NCBI RefSeq assembly: GCF_041296385.1
Contig: NC_091014.1
Coordinates: 47,882,078-47,946,077, forward strand
Reading direction: 5' to 3'
DNA from: Aphelocoma coerulescens
Lineage: Eukaryota > Chordata > Aves > Passeriformes > Corvidae
DNA: 64,000 bases
Position numbers and translations under genes: made by a program. Below, one piece after another: positions 10,489 to 22,618 of the stretch; within the stretch, counting starts at the first letter, position 1, and every line of letters begins with the position of its first letter. The notes below the pieces were generated by a model. That model was not told where the DNA came from. It saw only the letters and a list, made by a program, of their open reading frames with translations, and did no database searches.

Positions 10489-13400
10489 CCAGGAGCTCCA
10501 GGGATACTCAGCATGCGAAAGGCAGGCCAAGCTTATCGCAGCACAGCCAAAACCTTGCTCCCTCTTCTTCATTCTTCTTGGAAGTCGCCACAACCCAATG
10601 CCTGATTTCTGGCTCAAACTAGGGTTAGGGTTAGGGTTAGGGTTACGCCTAGGTTAAGGTTTGAGAAAACCACAAAGCCAGGAGCTCCAGGGACACTCAC
10701 CATGTGAACGGCAGGCCAAGTTGAGCACGATACAGTTAAAACCTTGCTCCCTCTTCTTCTTTCTGCTTGGAACTCACCGCCACCCAATGCCCCATTTCTG
10801 GCTCAAACTAGGGTTATGGTCGTGGTTACACCTAGTGTTAGGGTTTGAGAAATCCACAAAGCCAGGAGCTCCGGGGATACTCAGCATGTGAAAGGCAGGC
10901 CAAGCTTATCGCAGCACAAGCAAAACCTTGCTCCTTCTTCTTCTTTCTGCTTGGAACTTGCCACAGCCCAATGCCCGATTTCTGGCTCAAACTAGGGTTA
11001 GGGTTAGGGTTAGGGTTACGCCTAGGGTTAGGCTTGAGAAAACCACAAAGCCAGGAGCTCCAGGGACGCTCACCATGCGAAAGGCAGGCCAAGTTGAGCA
11101 CGATACAGTTAAAACCTTGCTCCCTCTTCTTCTTTCTGCTTGGAACTCACCGCCGCCCAATGCCCCATTTCTGGCTCAAACTAGGTTATGGTTATGGTTA
11201 CACCTAGTGTTAGGGTTTGAGAAATCCACAAAACCAGGAGCTCCAGGGATACTCAGAATGCGAAAGGCAGGCCAAGCTTATCGCAGCACAGCCAAAACCT
11301 TGCTCCCACTTCTTCATTCTTCTTGGAAGTCGCCACAACCCAATGCCCGATTTCTGGCTCAAACTAGGGTTAGGGTTACGCCTAGGGTTAGGCTTGAGAA
11401 AACCACAAAGCCAGGAGCTCCAGGGACACTCACCATGCGAAAGGCAGGCCAAGTTGAGCACGATACAGTTAAAACCTTGCTCCCTCTTCTTCTTTCTGCT
11501 TGGAACTCGCCGCCGCCCAATGCCCCATTTCTGGCTCAAACTAGGTTATGGTTATGGTTACACCTAGTGTTAGGGTTTGAGAAATCCATAAAACCAGGAG
11601 CTCCAGGGATACTCAGCATGCGAAAGGCAGGCCAAGCTTATCGCAGCACAGCCAAAACCTTGCTCCCACTACTTCATTCTTCTTGGAAGTCGCCACAACC
11701 CAATGCCTGATTTCTGGCTCAAACTAGGGTTAGGGTTAGGGTTAGGGTTATGCCTAGGGTTAGGCTTGAGAAAACCACAAAGCCAGGAGCTCCAGGGATA
11801 CTCCCCATGCGAAAGGCAGGCCAAGCTTATCGCAGCACAGCCAAAACCTTGCTCTCACTTCTTCATTCTTCTTGGGATTCACCACAGCCCAATGCCCGAT
11901 TTCTGGCTCAAACTAGGGTTAGGGTTACGCCTAGGGTTAGGCTTGAGAAAACCACAAAGCCAGGAGCTCCAGGGACACTCACCATGTGAAAGGCAGGCCA
12001 AGTTGAGCACGATACAGTTAAAACCTTGCTCCCTCTTCCTCTTTCTGCTTGGAACTCACCGCCACCCAATGCCCCATTTCTGGCCCAAACTTCGGTTATG
12101 TTTATGGTTACACCTAGTGTTAGGATTTGAGAAATCCACAAAGCCAGGAGCTCCAGGGATACTCAGCATGCGAAAGGCAGGCCAAGCTTATCGCAGCACA
12201 GCCAAAACCTTGCTCCCTCTTCTTCATTCTTCTTGGAAGTCGCCACAACCCAATGCCTGATTTCTGGCTCAAACTAGGGTTAGGGTTAGGGTTAGGGTTA
12301 CGCCTAGGTTAAGGTTTGAGAAAACCACAAAGCCAGGAGCTCCAGGGACACTCACCATGTGAACGGCAGGCCAAGTTGAGCACGATACAGTTAAAACCTT
12401 GCTCCCTCTTCTTCTTTCTGCTTGGAACTCACCGCCGCCCAATGCCCCATTTCTGGCTCCAACTAGGGTTATGGTCGTGGTTACACCTAGTGTTAGGGTT
12501 TGAGAAATCCACAAAGCCAGGAGCTCCGGGGATACTCAGCATGTGAAAGGCAGGCCAAGCTTATCGCAGCACAAGCAAAACCTTGCTCCTTCTTCTTCTT
12601 TCTGCTTGGAACTTGCCACAGCCCAATGCCCGATTTCTGGCTCAAACTAGGGTTAGGGTTAGGGTTAGGGTTACGCCTAGGGTTAGGCTTGAGAAAACCA
12701 CAAAGCCAGGAGCTCCAGGGACGCTCACCATGCGAAAGGCAGGCCAAGTTGAGCACGATACAGTTAAAACCTTGCTCCCTCTTCTTCTTTCTGCTTGGAA
12801 CTCACCGCCGCCCAATGCCCCATTTCTGGCTCAAACTAGGTTATGGTTATGGTTACACCTAGTGTTAGGGTTTGAGAAATCCACAAAACCAGGAGCTCCA
12901 GGGATACTCAGAATGCGAAAGGCAGGCCAAGCTTATCGCAGCACAGCCAAAACCTTGCTCCCACTTCTTCATTCTTCTTGGAAGTCGCCACAACCCAATG
13001 CCCGATTTCTGGCTCAAACTAGGGTTAGGGTTACGCCTAGGGTTAGGCTTGAGAAAACCACAAAGCCAGGAGCTCCAGGGACACTCACCATGCGAAAGGC
13101 AGGCCAAGTTGAGCACGATACAGTTAAAACCTTGCTCCCTCTTCTTCTTTCTGCTTGGAACTCGCCGCCGCCCAATGCCCCATTTCTGGCTCAAACTAGG
13201 TTATGGTTATGGTTACACCTAGTGTTAGGGTTTGAGAAATCCATAAAACCAGGAGCTCCAGGGATACTCAGCATGCGAAAGGCAGGCCAAGCTTATCGCA
13301 GCACAGCCAAAACCTTGCTCCCACTACTTCATTCTTCTTGGAAGTCGCCACAACCCAATGCCTGATTTCTGGCTCAATCTAGGGTTAGGGTTAGGGTTAG

Positions 13401-13798
13401 GGTTATGCCTAGGGTTAGGCTTGAGAAAACCACAAAGCCAGGAGCTCCAGGGATACTCCCCATGCGAAAGGCAGGCCAAGCTTATCGCAGCACAGCCAAA
13501 ACCTTGCTCTCACTTCTTCATTCTTCTTGGGATTCACCACAGCCCAATGCCCGATTTCTGGCTCAAACTAGGGTTAGGGTTACGCCTAGGGTTAGGCTTG
13601 AGAAAACCACAAAGCCAGGAGCTCCAGGGACACTCACCATGTGAAAGGCAGGCCAAGTTGAGCACGATACAGTTAAAACCTTGCTCCCTCTTCCTCTTTC
13701 TGCTTGGAACTCACCGCCACCCAATGCCCCATTTCTGGCCCAAACTTCGGTTATGTTTATGGTTACACCTAGTGTTAGGATTTGAGAAATCCGCAAAG
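10489..13798 (+). repeat. 1,655 bp tandem duplication, nine monomers per copy
   Basis: Two successive copies, 10489-12143 and 12144-13798, each read A, C2, D, C, A/B hybrid, C, A, B2, C3. A few substitutions separate them, for example CTCAAACTAGGG versus CTCCAACTAGGG in the C2 member, and CTCAAAC versus CTCAATC in the second A. At 13795 ATCCGCAAAG replaces ATCCACAAAG. Confidence 0.9.
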
Positions 13799-15091
13799 CC
13801 AGGAGCTCCAGGGATACTCAGCATGCGAAAGGCAGGCCAAGCTTATCGCAGCACAGCCAAAACCTTGCTCCCTCTTCTTCATTCTTCTTGGAAGTCGCCA
13901 CAACCCAATGCCTGATTTCTGGCTCAAACTAGGGTTAGGGTTAGGGTTAGGGTTACGCCTAGGTTAAGGTTTGAGAAAACCACAAAGCCAGGAGCTCCAG
14001 GGACACTCACCATGTGAAAGGCAGGCCAAGTTGAGCACGATACAGTTAAAACCTTGCTCCCTCTTCTTCTTTCTGCTTGGAACTCACCGCCGCCCAATGC
14101 CCCATTTCTGGCTCAAACTAGGTTATGGTTATGGTTACACCTAGTGTTAGGGTTTGAGAAATCCACAAAACCAGGAGCTCCAGGGATACTCAGAATGCGA
14201 AAGGCAGGCCAAGCTTATCGCAGCACAGCCAAAACCTTGCTCCCACTTCTTCATTCTTCTTGGAAGTCGCCACAACCCAATGCCTGATTTCTGGCTCAAT
14301 CTGGGGTTAGGGTTAGGGTTAGGGTTACGCCTAGGGTTAGGCTTGAGAAAACCACAAAGCCAGGAGCTCCAGGGATACTCCCCATGCGAAAGGCAGGCCA
14401 AGCTTATCGCAGCACAGCCAAAACCTTGCTCCCACTTCTTCATTCTTATTGGAATTCACCACAGCCCAATGCCCGATTTCTGGCTCAAACTAGGGTTAGG
14501 GTTACGCCTAGGGTTAGGCTTGAGAAAACCACGAAGCCAGGAGCTCCAGGGACACTCACCATGTGAAAGGCAGGCCAAGTTGAGCACGATACAGTTAAAA
14601 CCTTGCTCCCTCTTCCTCTTTCTGCTTGGAACTCACCGCCACCCAATGCCCCATTTCTGGCTCAAACTAGGTTATGGTTATGGTTACACCTAGTGTTAGG
14701 GTTTGAGAAATCCATAAAACCAGGAGCTCCAGGGATACTCAGCATGCGAAAGGCAGGCCAAGCTTATCGCAGCACAGCCAAAACCTTGCTCCCTCTTCTT
14801 CATTCTTCTTGGAAGTCGCCACAACCCAATGCCTGATTTCTGGCTCAAACTAGGGTTAGGGTTAGGGTTAGGGTTACGCCTAGGTTAAGGTTTGAGAAAA
14901 CCACAAAGCCAGGAGCTCCAGGGACACTCACCATGTGAAAGGCAGGCCAAGTTGAGCACGATACAGTTAAAACCTTGCTCCCTCTTCTTCTTTCTGCTTG
15001 GAACTCGCCGCCGCCCAATGCCCCATTTCTGGCTCAAACTAGGTTATGGTTATGGTTACACCTAGTGTTAGGGTTTGAGAAATCCATAAAA
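13799..15091 (+). repeat. Array segment: A-C dimers and one trimer
   Basis: Monomer order: A, C, A, B, C, A, C. The C at 14537 is a C/C3 intermediate: it has CCTCTTTCTGC and CCGCCACCC of C3 but the TTATGGTTATGG tail of C. Confidence 0.85.
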
Positions 15092-17484
15092 CCAGGAGCT
15101 CCAGGGATACTCAGCATGCGAAAGGCAGGCCAAGCTTATCGCAGCACAGCCAAAACCTTGCTCCCACTTCTTCATTCTTCTTGGAAGTCGCCACAACCCA
15201 ATGCCTGATTTCTGGCTCAACCTAGGGTTAGGGTTAGGGTTAGGGTTATGCCTAGGGTTAGGCTTGAGAAAACCACAAAGCCAGGAGCTCCAGGGATACT
15301 CCCCATGCGAAAGGCAGGCCAAGCTTATCGCAGCACAGCCAAAACCTTGCTCTCACTTCTTCATTCTTCTTGGGATTCACCACAGCCCAATGCCCGATTT
15401 CTGGCTCAATCTAGGGTTAGGGTTACGCCTAGGGTTAGGCTTGAGAAAACCACAAAGCCAGGAGCTCCAGGGACACTCACCATGTGAAAGGCAGGCCAAG
15501 TTGAGCACGATACAGTTAAAACCTTGCTCCCTCTTCCTCTTTCTGCTTGGAACTCACCGCCACCCAATGCCCCATTTCTGGCTCAAACTAGGTTATGGTT
15601 ATGGTTACACCTAGTGTTAGGGTTTGAGAAATCCATAAAACCAGGAGCTCCAGGGATACTCAGCATGCGAAAGGCAGGCCAAGCTTATCGCAGCACAGCC
15701 AAAACCTTGCTCCCTCTTCTTCATTCTTCTTGGAAGTCGCCACAACCCAATGCCTGATTTCTGGCTCAAACTAGGGTTAGGGTTAGGGTTAGGGTTACGC
15801 CTAGGTTAAGGTTTGAGAAAACCACAAAGCCAGGAGCTCCAGGGACACTCACCATGTGAAAGGCAGGCCAAGTTGAGCACGATACAGTTAAAACCTTGCT
15901 CCCTCTTCTTCTTTCTGCTTGGAACTCACCGCCGCCCAATGCCCCATTTCTGGCTCCAACTAGGGTTATGGTCGTGGTTACACCTAGTGTTAGGGTTTGA
16001 GAAATCCACAAAGCCAGGAGCTCCGGGGATACTCAGCATGTGAAAGGCAGGCCAAGCTTATCGCAGCACAGCCAAAACCTTGCTCCTTCTTCTTCTTTCT
16101 GCTTGGAACTTGCCACAGCCCAATGCCCGATTTCTGGCTCAAACTAGGGTTAGGGTTAGGGTTAGGGTTATGCCTAGGGTTAGGCTTGAGAAAACCACAA
16201 AGCCAGGAGCTCCAGGGATACTCCCCATGCGAAAGGCAGGCCAAGCTTATCGCAGCACAGCCAAAACCTTGCTCCCACTTCTTCATTCTTATTGGAATTC
16301 ACCACAGCCCAATGCCTGATTTCTGGCTCAAACTAGGGTTAGGGTTACGCCTAGGGTTAGGCTTGAGAAAACCACAAAGCCAGGAGCTCCAGGGACACTC
16401 GCCACGCGAAAGGCAGGCCAAGTGGAGCACGATACAGTTAAAACCTTGCTCCCTCTTCTTCTTTCTGCTTGGAACTCGCCGCCGCCCAATGCCCCATTTC
16501 TGGCTCAAACTAGGTTATGGTTATGGTTACACCTAGTGTTAGGGTTTGAGAAATCCATAAAACCAGGAGCTCCAGGGATACTCAGCATGCGAAAGGCAGG
16601 CCAAGCTTATCGCAGCACAGCCAAAACCTTGCTCCCACTTCTTCATTCTTCTTGGAAGTCGCCACAACCCAATGCCTGATTTCTGGCTCAACCTAGGGTT
16701 AGGGTTAGGGTTAGGGTTATGCCTAGGGTTAGGCTTGAGAAAACCACAAAGCCAGGAGCTCCAGGGATACTCCCCATGCGAAAGGCAGGCCAAGCTTATC
16801 GCAGCACAGCCAAAACCTTGCTCTCACTTCTTCATTCTTCTTGGGATTCACCACAGCCCAATGCCCGATTTCTGGCTCAAACTAGGGTTAGGGTTACGCC
16901 TAGGGTTAGGCTTGAGAAAACCACAAAGCCAGGAGCTCCAGGGACACTCACCATGTGAAAGGCAGGCCAAGTTGAGCACGATACAGTTAAAACCTTGCTC
17001 CCTCTTCCTCTTTCTGCTTGGAACTCACCGCCACCCAATGCCCCATTTCTGGCCCAAACTTCGGTTATGTTTATGGTTACACCTAGTGTTAGGATTTGAG
17101 AAATCCACAAAGCCAGGAGCTCCAGGGATACTCAGCATGCGAAAGGCAGGCCAAGCTTATCGCAGCACAGCCAAAACCTTGCTCCCTCTTCTTCATTCTT
17201 CTTGGAAGTCGCCACAACCCAATGCCTGATTTCTGGCTCAAACTAGGGTTAGGGTTAGGGTTAGGGTTACGCCTAGGGTTAGGCTTGAGAAAACCACAAA
17301 GCCAGGAGCTCCAGGGACACTCACCATGCGAAAGGCAGGCCAAGTTGAGCACGATACAGTTAAAACCTTGCTCCCTCTTCTTCTTTCTGCTTGGAACTCA
17401 CCGCCGCCCAATGCCCCATTTCTGGCTCAAACTAGGTTATGGTTATGGTTACACCTAGTGTTAGAGTTTGAGAAATCCACAAAG
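15092..17484 (+). repeat. 13-monomer module, first copy
   Basis: Order: A, B2, C, A, C2, D, B, W, A, B2, C3, A, C. The first eight monomers sum to 1,471 bp, so the A-B2 pair at 15092 recurs at 16563. The whole 2,393 bp module recurs at 20226-22618, offset 5,134 bp, with the same monomer order and shared variants such as TAGAGTTTGAG at its right end. Confidence 0.88.
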
Positions 17485-20225
17485 CCAGGAGCTCCAGGGA
17501 TACTCAGCATGCGAAAGGCAGGCCAAGCTTATCGCAGCACAGCCAAAACCTTGCTCCCACTTCTTCATTCTTCTTGGAATTTGATACAGTCCAATGCCCG
17601 ATTTCTGGCTCAAACTAGGGTTAGGGTTACGCCTAGGGTAAGGTTTGAGAAAACCACAAAGCCAGGAGCTCCAGGGACACTCACCATGCGAAAGGCAGGC
17701 CAAGTTGAGCACGATACAGTTAAAACCTTGCTCCCTCTTCCTCTTTCTGCTTGGAACTCACCGCCGCCCAATGCCCCATTTCTGGCTCAAACTAGGTTAT
17801 GGTTATGGTTACACCTAGTGTTAGGATTTGAGAAATCCACAAAGCCAGGAGCTCCAGGGATACTCAGCATGCGAAAGGCAGGCCAAGCTTATCGCAGCAC
17901 AGCCAAAACCTTGCTCCCTCTTCTTCATTCTTCTTGGAAGTCGCCACAACCCAATGCCTGATTTCTGGCTCAATCTAGGGTTAGGGTTAGGGTTAGGGTT
18001 ACGCCTAGGGTTAGGCTTGAGAAAACCACAAAGCCAGGAGCTCCAGGGATACTCCCCATGCGAAAGGCAGGCCAAGCTTATCGCAGCACAGCCAAAACCT
18101 TGCTCCCACTTCTTCATTCTTATTGGAATTCACCACAGCCCAATGCCCGATTTCTGGCTCAAACTAGGGTTAGGGTTATGCCTAGGGTTAGGCTTGAGAA
18201 AACCACAAAGCCAGGAGCTCCAGGGACACCCACCATGCGAAAGGCAGGCCAAGTTGAGCACGATACAGTTAAAACCTTGCTCCCTCTTCTTCTTTCTGCT
18301 TGGAACTCGCTGCCGCCCAATGCCCCATTTCTGGCTCAAAATAGGGTTATGGTCGTGGTTACACCTAGTGTTAGGGTTTGAGAAATCCACAAAGCCAGGA
18401 GCTCCAGGGATACTCAGCATGCGAAAGGCAGGCCAAGCTTATCGCAGCACAAGCAAAACCTTGCTCCCTCTTCTTCATTCTTCTTGGAACTTGCCACAGC
18501 CCAATGCCCGATTTCTGTCTCAATCTAGGGTTAGGGTTACGCCTAGGGTTAGGCTTGAGAAAACCACAAAGCCAGGAGCTCCAGGGACACTCACCATGCG
18601 AAAGGCAGGCCAAGTTGAGCACGATACAGTTAAAACCTTGCTCCCTCTTCTTCTTTCTGCTTGGAACTCGCCGTCGCCCAATGCCCCATTTCTGGCTCAA
18701 ACTAGGTTATGGTTATGGTTACACCTAGTGTTAGGGTTTGAGAAATCCACAAAGCCAGGAGCTCCGGGGATACTCAGCATGCGAAAGGCAGGCCAAGCTT
18801 ATCGCAGCACAGCCAAAACCTTGCTCCCACTTCTTCATTCTTCTTGGAAGTCGCCACAACCCAATGCCTGATTTCTGGCTCAATCTAGGGCTAGGGTTAG
18901 GGTTAGGGTTATGCCTAGGGTTAGGCTTGAGAAAACCACAAAGCCAGGAGCTCCAGGGATACTCCCCATGCGAAAGGCAGGCCAAGCTTATCGCAGCACA
19001 GCCAAAACCTTGCTCTCACTTCTTCATTCTTCTTGGGATTCACCACAGCCCAATGCCCGATTTCTGGCTCAAACTAGGGTTAGGGTTACGCCTAGGGTTA
19101 GGCTTGAGAAAACCACAAAGCCAGGAGCTCCAGGGACACTCACCATGTGAAAGGCAGGCCAAGTTGAGCACGATACAGTTAAAACCTTGCTCCCTCTTCC
19201 TCTTTCTGCTTGGAACTCACCGCCACCCAATGCCCCATTTCTGGCCCAAACTTCGGTTATGTTTATGGTTACACCTAGTGTTAGGATTTGAGAAATCCAC
19301 AAAGCCAGGAGCTCCAGGGATACTCCCCATGCGAAAGGCAGGCCAAGCTTATCGCAGCACAGCCAAAACCTTGCTCCCTCTTCTTCATTCTTCTTGGAAG
19401 TCGCCACAACCCAATGCCTGATTTCTGGCTCAAACTAGGGTTAGGGTTAGGGTTAGGGTTACGCCTAGGTTAAGGTTTGAGAAAACCACAAAGCCAGGAG
19501 CTCCAGGGACACTCACCATGTGAAAGGCAGGCCAAGTTGAGCACGATACAGTTAAAACCTTGCTCCCTCTTCTTCTTTCTGCTTGGAACTCACCGCCGCC
19601 CAATGCCCCATTTCTGGCTCAAACTAGGTTATGGTTATGGTTACACCTAGTGTTAGGGTTTGAGAAATCCACAAAACCAGGAGCTCCAGGGATACTCAGC
19701 ATGCGAAAGGCAGGCCAAGCTTATCGCAGCACAGCCAAAACCTTGCTCCCACTTCTTCATTCTTCTTGGAAGTCGCCACAACCCAATGCCTGATTTCTGG
19801 CTCAACCTAGGGTTAGGGTTAGGGTTAGGGTTACGCCTAGGGTTAGGCTTGAGAAAACCACAAAGCCAGGAGCTCCAGGGATACTCCCCATGCGAAAGGC
19901 AGGCCAAGCTTATCGCAGCACAGCCAAAACCTTGCTCCCACTTCTTCATTCTTATTGGAATTCACCACAGCCCAATGCCCGATTTCTGGCTCAAACTAGG
20001 GTTAGGGTTACGCCTAGGGTTAGGCTTGAGAAAACCACAAAGCCAGGAGCTCCAGGGACACTCGCCACGCGAAAGGCAGGCCAAGTGGAGCACGATACAG
20101 TTAAAACCTTGCTCCCTCTTCTTCTTTCTGCTTGGAACTCGCCGCCGCCCAATGCCCCATTTCTGGCTCAAACTAGGTTATGGTTATGGTTACACCTAGT
20201 GTTAGGGTTTGAGAAATCCATAAAA
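17485..20225 (+). repeat. Array segment between the two 13-monomer modules
   Basis: Monomer order: F, C, A, B, C2, E, C, A, B2, C3, A, C, A, B, W. The A at 18755 has one decayed unit in its telomere tract (GGGCTAGGG near 18888), and the F at 17485 reads ACAGTCCAATG where other F copies read ACAGCCCAATG. Confidence 0.85.
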
Positions 20226-22618
20226 CCAGGAGCTCCAGGGATACTCAGCATGCGAAAGGCAGGCCAAGCTTATCGCAGCACAGCCAAAACCTTGCTCCCA
20301 CTTCTTCATTCTTCTTGGAAGTCGCCACAACCCAATGCCTGATTTCTGGCTCAATCTAGGGTTAGGGTTAGGGTTAGGGTTATGCCTAGGGTTAGGCTTG
20401 AGAAAACCACAAAGCCAGGAGCTCCAGGGATACTCCCCATGCGAAAGGCAGGCCAAGCTTATCGCAGCACAGCCAAAACCTTGCTCTCACTTCTTCATTC
20501 TTCTTGGGATTCACCACAGCCCAATGCCCGATTTCTGGCTCAAACTAGGGTTAGGGTTACGCCTAGGGTTAGGCTTGAGAAAACCACAAAGCCAGGAGCT
20601 CCAGGGACACTCACCATGTGAAAGGCAGGCCAAGTTGAGCACGATACAGTTAAAACCTTGCTCCCTCTTCCTCTTTCTGCTTGGAACTCACCGCCACCCA
20701 ATGCCCCATTTCTGGCTCAAACTAGGTTATGGTTATGGTTACACCTAGTGTTAGGGTTTGAGAAATCCATAAAACCAGGAGCTCCAGGGATACTCAGCAT
20801 GCGAAAGGCAGGCCAAGCTTATCGCAGCACAGCCAAAACCTTGCTCCCTCTTCTTCATTCTTCTTGGAAGTCGCCACAACCCAATGCCTGATTTCTGGCT
20901 CAAACTAGGGTTAGGGTTAGGGTTAGGGTTACGCCTAGGTTAAGGTTTGAGAAAACCACAAAGCCAGGAGCTCCAGGGACACTCACCATGTGAAAGGCAG
21001 GCCAAGTTGAGCACGATACAGTTAAAACCTTGCTCCCTCTTCTTCTTTCTGCTTGGAACTCACCGCCGCCCAATGCCCCATTTCTGGCTCCAACTAGGGT
21101 TATGGTCGTGGTTACACCTAGTGTTAGGGTTTGAGAAATCCACAAAGCCAGGAGCTCCGGGGATACTCAGCATGTGAAAGGCAGGCCAAGCTTATCGCAG
21201 CACAAGCAAAACCTTGCTCCTTCTTCTTCTTTCTGCTTGGAACTTGCCACAGCCCAATGCCCGATTTCTGGCTCAAACTAGGGTTAGGGTTAGGGTTAGG
21301 GTTACGCCTAGGGTTAGGCTTGAGAAAACCACAAAGCCAGGAGCTCCAGGGATACTCCCCATGCGAAAGGCAGGCCAAGCTTATCGCAGCACAGCCAAAA
21401 CCTTGCTCCCTCTTCTTCATTCTTATTGGAATTCACCACAGCCCAATGCCTGATTTCTGGCTCAAACTAGGGTTAGGGTTACGCCTAGGGTTAGGCTTGA
21501 GAAAACCACAAAGCCAGGAGCTCCAGGGACACTCGCCACGCGAAAGGCAGGCCAAGTGGAGCACGATACAGTTAAAACCTTGCTCCCTCTTCTTCTTTCT
21601 GCTTGGAACTCGCCGCCGCCCAATGCCCCATTTCTGGCTCAAACTAGGTTATGGTTATGGTTACACCTAGTGTTAGGGTTTGAGAAATCCATAAAACCAG
21701 GAGCTCCAGGGATACTCAGCATGCGAAAGGCAGGCCAAGCTTATCGCAGCACAGCCAAAACCTTGCTCCCACTTCTTCATTCTTCTTGGAAGTCGCCACA
21801 ACCCAATGCCTGATTTCTGGCTCAATCTAGGGTTAGGGTTAGGGTTAGGGTTATGCCTAGGGTTAGGCTTGAGAAAACCACAAAGCCAGGAGCTCCAGGG
21901 ATACTCCCCATGCAAAAGGCAGGCCAAGCTTATCGCAGCACAGCCAAAACCTTGCTCTCACTTCTTCATTCTTCTTGGGATTCACCACAGCCCAATGCCC
22001 GATTTCTGGCTCAAACTAGGGTTAGGGTTACGCCTAGGGTTAGGCTTGAGAAAACCACAAAGCCAGGAGCTCCAGGGACACTCACCATGCGAAAGGCAGG
22101 CCAAGTTGAGCACGATACAGTTAAAACCTTGCTCCCTCTTCCTCTTTCTGCTTGGAACTCACCGCCACCCAATGCCCCATTTCTGGCCCAAACTTCGGTT
22201 ATGTTTATGGTTACACCTAGTGTTAGGATTTGAGAAATCCACAAAGCCAGGAGCTCCAGGGATACTCAGCATGCGAAAGGCAGGCCAAGCTTATCGCAGC
22301 ACAGCCAAAACCTTGCTCCCTCTTCTTCATTCTTCTTGGAAGTCGCCACAACCCAATGCCTGATTTCTGGCTCAAACTAGGGTTAGGGTTAGGGTTAGGG
22401 TTACGCCTAGGGTTAGGCTTGAGAAAACCACAAAGCCAGGAGCTCCAGGGACACTCACCATGCGAAAGGCAGGCCAAGTTGAGCACGATACAGTTAAAAC
22501 CTTGCTCCCTCTTCTTCTTTCTGCTTGGAACTCACCGCCGCCCAATGCCCCATTTCTGGCTCAAACTAGGTTATGGTTATGGTTACACCTAGTGTTAGAG
22601 TTTGAGAAATCCACAAAG
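20226..22618 (+). repeat. 13-monomer module, second copy (offset 5,134 bp)
   Basis: It has the same order as 15092-17484: A, B2, C, A, C2, D, B, W, A, B2, C3, A, C. Differences are few, including CTCAATC versus CTCAACC before the telomere tract, and CCATGCAAAAGG at 21910. To the right, 17485 continues with F but 22619 continues with A-B-C, so the copy ends there. Confidence 0.88.
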
